Origin: Gammaproteobacteria bacterium
GTDB taxonomy: Bacteria; Pseudomonadota; Gammaproteobacteria; Steroidobacterales; Steroidobacteraceae
Direction: 5' to 3'
Length of the DNA stretch: 64,000 nucleotides
NCBI GenBank assembly: GCA_016707425.1
Contig: JADJHU010000011.1
Location: forward strand, 43,160-107,159
The translations under genes and the position numbers were made by a program. The first letter of the stretch is position 1; every line of letters begins with the position of its first letter. The notes below the pieces were generated by a model. That model was not told the origin of the DNA. It did not search any database and saw only the letters and a list, made by a program, of their open reading frames with translations. Positions 27,237 through 35,453 of this stretch are shown here, piece by piece.

Positions 27237-28753
27237 GCCGCTTCCGTCGCCGCGTCGCTGTCCTCGAGGTACTTGCCCTCGAGGTAGCGGAGGAAGGCCG
27301 CGGCGCCGGGTGGCTTGCCGGTTACCTGCCTGATGAGTTCGTGGATCGCGGCCTTCGCACCGAAGCCATGCACGTGCTGGCGCAACCAGCCGTTCAGACC
27401 CGCGAACTCGCCGCGCGCGATCTGCTCGTGCACTCCCTGTACCCCGGCTCGCAGGCTCTCGAAGAGCTGCGCGGCGATGACCGTTCCGAGCACACAGGAG
27501 GGGAAGCAGCCGAAGGAGCCGGATGCCCAGTGCGCGTCCTGCAGGCATCCCTCGACATCGTTCGCAGGACGGATTTCGAGACGCGCCTCCAGGGCGGCGT
27601 TCCAGGCATCGGGCAGGTCACGCGCCGCGAGCTCACCCGCCAGCAGCTGCTGCTCGAGTTCGTAGCGCAACAGCATGTGCAGCGGGCTGGTCAGCTCGTC
27701 GGCACGCACGCGGACCGGGCTGCGCTGCACGCGCGTCAGAAGCGCGTAGAGGTTTTCGACCTCCCACTCCGCACCCCTCACGCCGAGGTGTCTCTCCAGC
27801 AGCGGTTGCAGATAGCGCAGGAAGGCGCGGCTGCGGCCGACGATCATCCCGAGCAGCTCTGACTGGCTCTCCTGGAGCGCCAGACCGCGGTCGCAACCCA
27901 CGGGCTGCTCCTGCCAGGTCTGCGGGAGCCCGAGGTAGTACACCGCGCGGCCGGTCTCGTGCAGCGTCCCGAGCAGCCCGGTGAGAAAATCTGCTGTGTC
28001 GAAACGGGTGACGACCCGCACGTCCCCCGGCATGCCCCCGGTGAAGGGCTGTTCGCCCTCGTCGAGCCGGCCCCGCTCGAACGGAAAGCCGATCGTCTTC
28101 ATGATCTCGTGGGCGAGCTGGCGTTGCTTCGCGCGCGGAAAGACACCACCGATCGGCAGGACCGGCCGGTCGGCCTGCAGGTCCAGCACCTCGCGGATGA
28201 GTCCTGGCAGGCGCCGAGCGAGTCCCTTGAAGACCGCATCGATGTCGGCCGTCGTCATGCCGGGGCTGAGCTCGTCCACCAGCGCATCGTAGGGTGCGAG
28301 CCCCAGTCCCTGGCCGAGGAGGGCCGCCTTGTCGCGCACCAGATGCACGACCTCCTCGAGGCACGGGGCCAGGATCTCGAAGCGGCCCTGCTGGCGCGCC
28401 TCGAGCCACTTCACCCCGGCGAGTGCAGTCGTCCGGGCGAGGCGTCCGACGAGCGTAGCCGGAATCGCAATGGCGTGATCGCGCTGGCGACGCATCTCGC
28501 GCAGATTCGCGCGCTGCCAGTCGTCGAGACCCTGTTCGTTCGCCTGCGCCCGATCGAGCAGGCGAGCCACCTTCGGGGTAATGAGCAGCGCATGACACTC
28601 AGTTTCGAGGGCGGCGAGCTGCTCGCCACGGACATCGGCGCAGCCCCTCGGCATCATGACCGCCGCATCCCAGCGCAGCAGCGCCAGCGCGCCACGGAAG
28701 GCATGCAGTCGACGGAATTCCTGCTCGAGTTGCCTGTAGGGGGAGACCGCCAT
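27233..28753 (-). CDS. M32-family carboxypeptidase homologue with altered zinc motif
   Basis: A 506-residue protein with the complete Taq-carboxypeptidase fold: N-terminal LHAFRGALALLRWDAAVMMP, central FPFERGRLDEGEQPFTGGMP, and late segments DAHWASGSFGCFPSC and LNGWLRQHVHGFGAKA. The catalytic HEXXH motif reads HETGR: His265 and Glu266 are present, but the second zinc ligand is Arg269. The family HESQS motif reads QESQS, retaining the third-ligand Glu295. This predicts weak or no metal-dependent peptidase activity. Start ATG 28753 has an AAGGAG ribosome-binding sequence. It is the first gene of the M32-ttcA-phosphatase/ARH operon. Confidence 0.9.
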   Translation of the reverse strand: MAVSPYRQLEQEFRRLHAFRGALALLRWDAAVMMPRGCADVRGEQLAALETECHALLITPKVARLLDRAQANEQGLDDWQRANLREMRRQRDHAIAIPATLVGRLARTTALAGVKWLEARQQGRFEILAPCLEEVVHLVRDKAALLGQGLGLAPYDALVDELSPGMTTADIDAVFKGLARRLPGLIREVLDLQADRPVLPIGGVFPRAKQRQLAHEIMKTIGFPFERGRLDEGEQPFTGGMPGDVRVVTRFDTADFLTGLLGTLHETGRAVYYLGLPQTWQEQPVGCDRGLALQESQSELLGMIVGRSRAFLRYLQPLLERHLGVRGAEWEVENLYALLTRVQRSPVRVRADELTSPLHMLLRYELEQQLLAGELAARDLPDAWNAALEARLEIRPANDVEGCLQDAHWASGSFGCFPSCVLGTVIAAQLFESLRAGVQGVHEQIARGEFAGLNGWLRQHVHGFGAKAAIHELIRQVTGKPPGAAAFLRYLEGKYLEDSDAATEAA

Positions 28754-28995
28754 TGCGCACCGCTCCTTCGCGGCTCCGCGCCCACCCCGGATCGAAGTAA
28801 CCCTGGAGGAATGGCTGACGGATGCCGGACACATCCCGCGAACGGCAGCCGGTGGGTCGGGAGCTGGGGGTGATTCTACCAGCGGGGCGGCGCACTCACC
28901 TGGCAGACCGGCATTAAGTCATTTAAAAACAGCGACTTAAGGAGATTTCTATGGGTTGACACCCGGGAATCGAGGTGGCCGCAGGGGCAGGCTGC

Positions 28996-29127
28996 TCAGG
29001 CGCCGTAGTGTTGCACGCTGTGGATCAACTTCTGCCAGGCGGGCCAGTCGGCCGCGATGATCCCCGCCGTCGCGGCCACAGCGAGCGAGACGATCAGGAG
29101 GAGAGCGACGAGCAGCGGGCGGGTCAT
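28996..29127 (-). CDS. Possible small single-pass membrane protein, 43 residues
   Basis: A short open frame from ATG 29127: MTRPLLVALLLIVSLAVAAT is a strong hydrophobic helix, followed by a soluble tail AADWPAWQKLIHSVQHYGA. It is divergent from glgA and lies next to the perfect palindrome at 29135-29153. Small membrane proteins of this type are often missed. No family is recognised, and the lack of a clear ribosome-binding site keeps confidence modest. Confidence 0.4.
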   Translation of the reverse strand: MTRPLLVALLLIVSLAVAATAGIIAADWPAWQKLIHSVQHYGA

Positions 29128-29134
29128 CGAGGGA

Positions 29135-29153
29135 AGTCTACAGCCTGTAGACT
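29135..29153. promoter_or_regulatory. Perfect 19-bp palindrome upstream of glgA
   Basis: AGTCTACAG at 29135-29143 and CTGTAGACT at 29145-29153 are exact inverted copies around one central C. A further partial half-site (ACTGTAGA) begins at about 29158. The palindrome lies 27 bases before the glgA start and 8 bases from the divergent small gene start, in the place expected for a shared operator. No T-run follows, so it is not a terminator. The binding protein is unknown. Confidence 0.6.
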
Positions 29154-29180
29154 GAGGACTGTAGATCGCGGATTCACTGC

Positions 29181-30629
29181 ATGAAGATCGGCCTGATCGC
29201 CTCCGAAGCGACCCCTTTCGCCAAGACGGGCGGACTCGCCGACGTCGCCGCGGCGCTGGGGAAGTACCTGAACCTCGCCGGCCACGATGCACGGCTCATC
29301 CTGCCGCTCTATGCGCAGGTCCAACGCTCGCACTCCGGACTGCAGCGCGTCGCACATCTCCAGGACATCGCCGTGGCGCTCGGCCCGCACCGCTACCGCT
29401 TCGATGGCTGGACTGCACGGCTCCCGGGCGCCGAGGCCACCGTGTATCTCCTGGACTGTCCGGCACTCTATGCGCGCAGCGGCCTCTACACTCAGGATGC
29501 CGACGAGCACCTGCGCTTTCTCGCGCTCACGCGCGCGGCCTTCGCCTGCTTCCAGCGCCTGGGGTTCGCACCCGACATCCTTCACTGCAACGACTGGCAC
29601 ACCGCCTTCGGCCCGCTGTTCCTGCGGGCCTCGCATGCCCGGGATCCGCTGTTCGCCCGGACGCGCAGCGTCCTCACCATTCACAACCTGGGCTTCCAGG
29701 GCACCTTCGCCGCGAGCGAGGCGGACGCCCTCGATCTCGGCACCCGAAGCCACCTGCTCGACCCGGGCGATCTGCGCACCGGATACGTGAACGCCCTCAG
29801 GCACGGGATCCTGTACGCAGATGCGGTGACCACGGTAAGCCCGACGTATGCGCGCGAGATCTGCACCGACGCGCGGGGCATGGGCCTGCAGGAGACGCTG
29901 CGTCAGCGTGGTGATGCGCTGGTCGGCATCCTGAACGGCGTCGACTATCACGAGTGGGATCCGCGCGTCGACCCCTGGCTGCCGCTGCACTTCGATCCCG
30001 CGCGGCTCGGGACCAAGGCGGAGCTCAAGGGCCGGTTCCTTGCGCGCATGGGGCTCATCGCCGGAGCGCGTACACCGCTCCTCGGCATCGTCAGCCGCTT
30101 CACGGCGCAGAAAGGCCTCGATCTGCTGTTCGACCCGCTGCCGGAGCTGCTCGCCAGCCGTGATGCACTGCTCGTCGCCCTGGGCAGCGGCGAGTCCCTG
30201 TACGAAGAGTTCTTCGCGGGGCTGCAGCAGCGCTTCCCGGGACGCGTGGCTTTCCACCGCGGCTACAGCGACGAGCTCGCACACTGGATCGAGGCCGCCA
30301 GTGACATCTTCCTGATGCCCTCGCAGTACGAGCCCTGCGGACTGAACCAGATGTACAGCCTGCGCTACGGCACGGTGCCCATCGTGCACCGCACCGGCGG
30401 ACTCGCCGATTCAGTGCAGCTCTACGACCCGGCCACGGGGAGCGGCACCGGCATCGTCTTCGATCATTTCGACGCGCCAGCCATGCGCTGGGCACTCGCC
30501 ACGGCGCTCGACCTGTACGCTCAGCCGGACACCTGGGAGCACATCATGCGCAATGGCATGGCGCAGGATTTTTCCTGGGAGAAACAGATCGGCGAATACG
30601 TCCGGCTCTACGAGCGGCTGATCTCATGA
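29181..30629 (+). CDS. glgA: Glycogen synthase (ADP-glucose)
   Basis: A 482-residue GT5 glycosyltransferase that extends alpha-1,4-glucan from ADP-glucose. The N-terminal KTGGLADV motif that binds ADP-glucose appears at residues 15-22. HCNDWHTAFGPL, SRFTAQKGLDLLFD and the C-terminal MPSQYEPCGLNQMYSLRYGT with HRTGGLADSV follow. The length is standard. It starts the plus-strand side of a glycogen cluster; glgC, malQ and glgP lie on the opposite strand. The stop overlaps the next gene as ATGA. Confidence 0.96.
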   Translation: MKIGLIASEATPFAKTGGLADVAAALGKYLNLAGHDARLILPLYAQVQRSHSGLQRVAHLQDIAVALGPHRYRFDGWTARLPGAEATVYLLDCPALYARSGLYTQDADEHLRFLALTRAAFACFQRLGFAPDILHCNDWHTAFGPLFLRASHARDPLFARTRSVLTIHNLGFQGTFAASEADALDLGTRSHLLDPGDLRTGYVNALRHGILYADAVTTVSPTYAREICTDARGMGLQETLRQRGDALVGILNGVDYHEWDPRVDPWLPLHFDPARLGTKAELKGRFLARMGLIAGARTPLLGIVSRFTAQKGLDLLFDPLPELLASRDALLVALGSGESLYEEFFAGLQQRFPGRVAFHRGYSDELAHWIEAASDIFLMPSQYEPCGLNQMYSLRYGTVPIVHRTGGLADSVQLYDPATGSGTGIVFDHFDAPAMRWALATALDLYAQPDTWEHIMRNGMAQDFSWEKQIGEYVRLYERLIS

Positions 30630-31459
30630 GTTTTTCCATCGCCGTCATTCTCAGCACCTACAACTCGCCCGCCCTCCTCGAACGGGTGCTTGCCGGCTAT
30701 GCGGGGCAGTCCCGGCGCGACTTCGAGATCGTGATCGCCGACGATGGCTCCGGGCCCGCCACGCGCGAGCTCCTCGAGCGCGCCCGGCAACAGTTCGGAC
30801 TGCGCATCGTGCACGCCTGGCAGGAAGACCGCGGCTTCCGCAAGTGTGCAGCACTGAACCGCGCGATCGCACTCGCCTCGTCGGACTACCTGGTCTTCAG
30901 CGACGGCGACTGCATCCCGCATCGCGACCTGGTCGCCATACATGCGACCCTCGCAGCCCCGGGGCGGTTTCTCTCGGGCGGCTACCTGAAACTGCCGCAG
31001 GATGTGAGCGAGCGGCTGAGCGTCGAGCATGTGCGGGCCGGACAGGCCACGGAGTACGCCTTCCTGCGCAACCTGGGACTGCCGGCAAGCCTGCGCCTGC
31101 GCACGCGTCTGCGCGCGCACGGCGCACTCGCGCGCCTGGGCGACCTGCTCACACCCACGCGCGCGAGCTGGAACGGGCACAACTCCTCCTGCTGGCGCAC
31201 GGATGCGCTGCGTGCCAACGGTTTCGACGAGCGCATGGGCTACGGAGGCGAAGACCGTGAGTTCGGCGAGCGGCTGATGAATGCCGGTGTCCGCCCCGTG
31301 CAGATCCGGTTCCGGGCGCCCTGCGTGCACCTGTATCACACGAGAGGCTATGTCGACCCGCTGCGCCTCGGGCAGAACGCCGCGATCCGCGCCGAGACCC
31401 GCCGGCAGCGCGCGACCGTCACGGAGCACGGAATCCGGCAGTCCGCCCCTGCGCCCTGA
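30626..31459 (+). CDS. Glycosyltransferase family 2 protein
   Basis: A 277-residue GT-A enzyme. The N-terminal AVILSTYNSPALLERVL, IVIADDGSG and the metal-binding DGD in YLVFSDGDCIPH define the fold. A galactosyltransferase-like C-terminal region contains GYGGEDREFGERL. It resembles family 2 enzymes acting on surface polysaccharides. It is translationally coupled to glgA by ATGA. Its 3' end overlaps the convergent glycosyltransferase gene by 41 bases. The acceptor is unknown, and membership in glycogen metabolism is only suggested by coupling. Confidence 0.88.
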   Translation: MSFSIAVILSTYNSPALLERVLAGYAGQSRRDFEIVIADDGSGPATRELLERARQQFGLRIVHAWQEDRGFRKCAALNRAIALASSDYLVFSDGDCIPHRDLVAIHATLAAPGRFLSGGYLKLPQDVSERLSVEHVRAGQATEYAFLRNLGLPASLRLRTRLRAHGALARLGDLLTPTRASWNGHNSSCWRTDALRANGFDERMGYGGEDREFGERLMNAGVRPVQIRFRAPCVHLYHTRGYVDPLRLGQNAAIRAETRRQRATVTEHGIRQSAPAP

Positions 31460-32183
31460 GGTACAGGTACTTGCGCCGCACGTAGTCGGCATCGAGCAGC
31501 GCGAAGCGAAAGCCCCGCCAGCCATCGAGCACGCCGAGGCGCAGAAGGTAAGCCCGCAGGAAGCGCCACGCGGGATTCAGGACAATCTGCAGCCAGGAGG
31601 CACGCCGGCCCTCGGCGTACAGCGCCTCGCTCATGAGCCGGGCATACCGCGTGAGCTTGGCGCGCTGATCCGCGAGATCGCGGTAGGAATCGTGCATGAT
31701 GGGTTCCGACAGGCGCCCGACCGGGCCGCGCACCACGGCACGCTCGTGCACCTCGTGGCCGCCGAAACGGGTGCGCCGGCGATCGAAGAGCCGCACGTGA
31801 CGATCGCGCCCGGCGTCGCCGAAGCGCAGCTCACGTCCGAAATAGATCCACCGGCGCGGCATGCTGAAGCCGGCGAACTCACCCGGACCGCGCCGGCGCA
31901 GTGTCTCGATCTCGCCGGCAAGTGCCGGGCTGAGGGTCTCGTCGGCGTCGAGCACCAGCACCCAGTCATGAGCGGCGGCCTCGATCGCAAACTGCTTCTG
32001 CGAGCGGTAGCCGGGCCAGTCGCGCTCGATCACGCGGGCGCCGGCTCCGGCCGCGATGTCGCGCGTGCGATCCGTGGAACGGGAATCGACCACGAGGAGC
32101 TCGTCGCACACCGCGAGTGAGCGCAGGCAGGCCGCGATGCGCGCCTGCTCGTTGAAGGTGATCACACAGCCCGTAATCTGCAT
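31419..32183 (-). CDS. Glycosyltransferase family 2, lipopolysaccharide-core type
   Basis: A 254-residue enzyme starting MQITGCVITFNEQARIAACL, with LLVVDSRSTDRTRDIA and the DXD-type motif VLDADETLSP. The block FAGFSMPRRWIYFGRELRFG, then the VRLFDRRRTRF and VHERAVVRG segments, and the C-terminal PAWRFLRAYLLRLG are typical of WaaE/KdtX-like glucosyltransferases of the lipopolysaccharide inner core. It is cytoplasmic or membrane-associated. It is convergent with the other family 2 gene and directly downstream of the LEA-like lipoprotein gene. Confidence 0.87.
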   Translation of the reverse strand: MQITGCVITFNEQARIAACLRSLAVCDELLVVDSRSTDRTRDIAAGAGARVIERDWPGYRSQKQFAIEAAAHDWVLVLDADETLSPALAGEIETLRRRGPGEFAGFSMPRRWIYFGRELRFGDAGRDRHVRLFDRRRTRFGGHEVHERAVVRGPVGRLSEPIMHDSYRDLADQRAKLTRYARLMSEALYAEGRRASWLQIVLNPAWRFLRAYLLRLGVLDGWRGFRFALLDADYVRRKYLYLRAQGRTAGFRAP

Positions 32184-32193
32184 CGTATCGCCT

Positions 32194-32667
32194 TCACTGC
32201 AGGCGGAAGCTGCCTCGCTCCTCGAACGGAATGGTCCGCAGCAGCCCGGAGGACAGCGAGACCTTGCCGACGATGCGGTAATCGACCGGCGTATCGAGAG
32301 ATTTCCCGCCACCCATCAGCAGGCGCAACAGCGCCGTCGCCGCGTGGGCGGTCACGTTCATGTCGAACTCGGCTTCGCCGAAGGCCGGTACGACGAAGCT
32401 CCCGGCCGAAACGCCCTGGGCCACGTCCTGCCCCTGCAGCTCGAGCGTGTAGGAGAGTCCCCGCACCGGCAGTGTCCGGTCATTGGGATTCTGCACCCGC
32501 ATGCGCACCTTCAGCCGCTGCTCCCAGAGATCGCCCTTCACGACCTCCATGCCGACGATCGAGATGTGCGGCACCTCGAGGCGCGGAGCCAGCGCGGCAC
32601 AACCGCTGAGGACAGTCGCGATCAGCGTCGCAAGGAAAATTTTTGCAGGGTACGGCACCGTCCTCAC
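32194..32667 (-). CDS. LEA type 2 / Water-stress domain lipoprotein
   Basis: A 157-residue lipoprotein with signal KIFLATLIATVLSGCAAL and a single LEA14-like domain (VRMRVQNPNDRTLPVRGLSY, then VPAFGEAEFDMNVTAHAA and YRIVGKVSLSSGLLRTIPF). Such domains form a beta-sandwich and are linked to desiccation or envelope stress. The start is a GTG at 32667, adjacent to the malQ stop at 32669, so the genes are cotranscribed. The role within a glycogen operon is not clear. Confidence 0.85.
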   Translation of the reverse strand: MRTVPYPAKIFLATLIATVLSGCAALAPRLEVPHISIVGMEVVKGDLWEQRLKVRMRVQNPNDRTLPVRGLSYTLELQGQDVAQGVSAGSFVVPAFGEAEFDMNVTAHAATALLRLLMGGGKSLDTPVDYRIVGKVSLSSGLLRTIPFEERGSFRLQ

Positions 32668-32668
32668 C

Positions 32669-34135
32669 TCAGCCGCGCCCGAAGGCCCGTATCAGAGCAC
32701 GATAACGGACCGCCAGCTCGCGGGACAGGGCGTCCGGCGGCAGCCTCCAGGCCCAGTTGCCCTGCGGCGTACCCGGCGTGTTGAGCCGGGCCTCGCGCCC
32801 GAGGCCGAGCAGATCCTGCACGGGCAGCACCGCGAGCCGGGCGACCGACGCAAGCGCGGCGCGCACCAGTGCATCGGGCATCATCTCCGCGCCGCCACCG
32901 AAATAGAAATCCACCCGCGATCGGGTTTCGTCATCGAGGCTCCGATACCAGCCGAGGCTCGTGTCGTTGTCGTGGGTCCCGGTGTAGACGATGGCCTCGC
33001 GAACATGATTGTGCGGCAGATGCGGATTATCCGCCGACCCATCGAAGGCAAACTGCAGCACCCGCATGCCCGGCAGGTGGAAGCGATCGCGCAACCGCTC
33101 CACGTCCGCTGTGATGACTCCGAGATCCTCCGCCACCAGCGGCAGAGAGGCTCCGAGTTCACGTGTGAACGCGGTGAGGAGTCCGTGCCCCCCTGCGCGG
33201 CGCCAGCGCCCCGCACGCGCATTCGCCGCGCCGGCCGGTACCGCCCAGTAGGCCGCGAGTCCGCGGAAGTGATCGAGACGCACGAGATCGAAACGCTCGA
33301 GTTGACGGCGCAAGCGCGCGCGCCAGTGCGCGTAGCCCTCGCGGCGCATGCGCCGCCAGTCGTAGAGGGGATTTCCCCAGAGCTGGCCGTCGGCGGTGAA
33401 GTAATCGGGAGGCACGCCCCCGAGACAGGCTGGCTCGCCGTTCGCAGCCAGGTGGAACTGCTCCGGGTGCGCCCAGGTCTCGACGGAGTCCGGAGCCACG
33501 TAGATCGGCAGATCCCCGAAGAAGCGCACACCGCGCCCGTTCGCATAGGCGCGCAGCTTCTGCCACTGGGCCTCGAAGAAGTACTGCATGATGCGTTCGC
33601 GCTGCAGATCTTCCGCGTGCCCGAGACGCACCTGCCCGAGAGCGTCCGGTACGCGCCTCTTCAGGGCATCGGGCCAGCGCGTCCAGGGCGCCCCACCGTG
33701 CGCCCGGCGCAGCACCGTGAAGAGCACATAGTCCTCGAGCCAGGAGCGCGAGGCCCGGCAGAAGGCCGCGAACCCCTGCCGCGCGGCCTCCGTGGCGTGC
33801 CGTGCGAAATCATCCGCTGCCTCCGCGCAGGAACCGTGGGACCGCTCGCCCTGCGGAAAACCCGGCAGCTCCTGCAGATCGACGAGAGCCGTATCGCCTG
33901 CGTAGTCCGAGCTCACCCAGTAAGGCGAACCATCACTTCCCGGCGGTCCGACCGGCAGCACCTGCCAGACGGAAAACCCGGCCTCGCTCATCCAGTCGAT
34001 CGTGCGGCGCGCCCGGGCGCCGAGCACGCCGCCGTCTCCGGCGTCGAGCGAGCCGAGATGCAGCAGCAGCCCGGCTCGACGGCGATCGAGGACCCCTTCG
34101 CGTGGACTGGTGCCGACGCCTGCCGCTTCGCTCAT
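32669..34135 (-). CDS. malQ: 4-alpha-glucanotransferase (amylomaltase)
   Basis: A 488-residue GH77 enzyme that disproportionates maltodextrins. Conserved blocks: GFSVWQVLPVGPPGSDGSPY, FFGDLPIYVAPDSVETWAHP, then FDLVRLDHFRGLAAYWAVPA with the nucleophile Asp, LVAEDLGVITADV with the acid Glu, and YTGTHDNDTSLGWY with the third Asp. The C-terminus (NTPGTPQGNWAWRLP) is also typical. Start ATG 34135 lies seven bases after the glgC stop, so it belongs to the glgC-malQ transcription unit and links glycogen breakdown to maltodextrin recycling. Confidence 0.96.
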   Translation of the reverse strand: MSEAAGVGTSPREGVLDRRRAGLLLHLGSLDAGDGGVLGARARRTIDWMSEAGFSVWQVLPVGPPGSDGSPYWVSSDYAGDTALVDLQELPGFPQGERSHGSCAEAADDFARHATEAARQGFAAFCRASRSWLEDYVLFTVLRRAHGGAPWTRWPDALKRRVPDALGQVRLGHAEDLQRERIMQYFFEAQWQKLRAYANGRGVRFFGDLPIYVAPDSVETWAHPEQFHLAANGEPACLGGVPPDYFTADGQLWGNPLYDWRRMRREGYAHWRARLRRQLERFDLVRLDHFRGLAAYWAVPAGAANARAGRWRRAGGHGLLTAFTRELGASLPLVAEDLGVITADVERLRDRFHLPGMRVLQFAFDGSADNPHLPHNHVREAIVYTGTHDNDTSLGWYRSLDDETRSRVDFYFGGGAEMMPDALVRAALASVARLAVLPVQDLLGLGREARLNTPGTPQGNWAWRLPPDALSRELAVRYRALIRAFGRG

Positions 34136-34142
34136 GCGGCAA

Positions 34143-35408
34143 TCACGCCCGTTGCAGCATGTCCGCCGTGACGAGCACCACGCCCTTGTCGGTGACTTCG
34201 AAGCGCGCGGCATCGAGCACCGGGTCCAGACCGATGCGCGTGCCGGGCGGCACGACGCAGCCTTCGTCCAGGATTGCACGGTTCACAACGCAGTTCCGCC
34301 CGATCTCCACGTGCGGCAGCACCACGGAGCTCTCGATCAGGGAGCGCTCGTCGATGCACACGTCGGAGAACAGGAGCGAGGAGCGGACCTGCGCGCCGCT
34401 GATGATGCATCCGCCCGAAACCATCGAATTGATCGCCACGCCGCGGCGCCCATCCTCGTCGAGCACGAACTTCGCCGGGGGCTGCTGCTCCTGATACGTC
34501 CAGATCGGCCACTCCTGGTCGTAGATGTTGAGCTCGGGATCGACATACACGAGTTCGAGGTTCGCCTCGTAGTACGCATCGATCGTGCCGACATCGCGCC
34601 AGTAGCTCTGCGCATGCGTGCGCACGTCCTGGAAGGGATACGCGAACACCTGCAGACCGGAGAGCGCACTCGGGATGACATTCTTGCCGAAATCGTGCGA
34701 AGACCGGTCGTCGGCCGCATCCTCCGTGAGCAGCCGCTCGAGCAGCCGGGTATTGAAGACATAGATACCCATCGACGCCATGATGGTGTCCGGCCGGCCG
34801 GGCATCGTGTCGGGGACGGCAGGCTTCTCCGTGAACTTCGTGACGCGGTTCCATTCCGTGGCCGTCAGCACGCCGAAGTGGCGCGACTCGCTCGCCGGCA
34901 CCTCGACCACGCCGACCGTGATGTCGGCACCTTTCTCGACGTGATAGGCAATCATCGGGCCGTAATCCATCTTGTAGATGTGGTCGCCCGCGAGCACCAG
35001 CACGTGCTCGGGCCGGTGCGAGAGGATCAGCTCGAGATTCTGGTAGACCGCATCGGCAGTGCCGCGGTACCACTCGCCGCCGATCTGCTGCTGCGCGGGC
35101 ACGACCTCGACGAACTCGGAAAACTCGCCGCGCAGGTACCCCCAGCCGCGCTGCACGTGCTGGATGAGCGACTGCGCCTTGTACTGCGTGAGGACCGAGA
35201 TCTGCCGGATGCCGGAGTTCACGCAGTTCGAGAGCACGAAATCGACGATGCGGAACTTGCCGCCGAAGGGTGTCGCCGGCTTGCAGCGGTTCGCCGTGAG
35301 ACCGCGCAGCCGCTCGCCGCGCCCACCCGCCATGATGACGGCCAGCGTGCCGCTGGTCAGGCGGCTCACATAGCGGCCGGAGGAAGCGCGCGCGGGTTGC
35401 CTGGACAT
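34143..35408 (-). CDS. glgC: Glucose-1-phosphate adenylyltransferase (ADP-glucose pyrophosphorylase)
   Basis: A 421-residue enzyme that makes ADP-glucose for GlgA. The N-terminal signature AVIMAGGRGERLRGLTANRC is followed by KPATPFGGKFRIVDFVLSNC. The substrate-binding regions YRGTADAVYQNL, GDHIYKMDYGPMI and FTEKPAVPDTMPG are present, and the C-terminal left-handed beta helix begins near GRRGVAINSMVSGGCIISGA. Length and motif order are normal. It is followed by malQ. The upstream glgP stops 46 bases before its start. Confidence 0.96.
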   Translation of the reverse strand: MSRQPARASSGRYVSRLTSGTLAVIMAGGRGERLRGLTANRCKPATPFGGKFRIVDFVLSNCVNSGIRQISVLTQYKAQSLIQHVQRGWGYLRGEFSEFVEVVPAQQQIGGEWYRGTADAVYQNLELILSHRPEHVLVLAGDHIYKMDYGPMIAYHVEKGADITVGVVEVPASESRHFGVLTATEWNRVTKFTEKPAVPDTMPGRPDTIMASMGIYVFNTRLLERLLTEDAADDRSSHDFGKNVIPSALSGLQVFAYPFQDVRTHAQSYWRDVGTIDAYYEANLELVYVDPELNIYDQEWPIWTYQEQQPPAKFVLDEDGRRGVAINSMVSGGCIISGAQVRSSLLFSDVCIDERSLIESSVVLPHVEIGRNCVVNRAILDEGCVVPPGTRIGLDPVLDAARFEVTDKGVVLVTADMLQRA

Positions 35409-35453
35409 GGACGCTCTCGCCTGGGACCGTTCCTATGGTAGCAGCCGCGCGAA

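Larger units (their letters stand above)
28754..29180. other. Intergenic region between the M32 operon and glgA
   Basis: A 427-base stretch holding one short minus-strand gene (28996-29127), an AT-rich island and two inverted repeats. The first repeat is TTAAGTC at 28914-28920 and GACTTAA at 28934-28940. It is followed by AAGGAG and an ATG at 28951 that meets a stop after two codons (ATG GGT TGA). A TTGACA hexamer lies at 28955-28960 without a convincing -10 partner. The second repeat is the perfect palindrome described separately at 29135-29153. The rest shows no coding signal. Confidence 0.5.
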
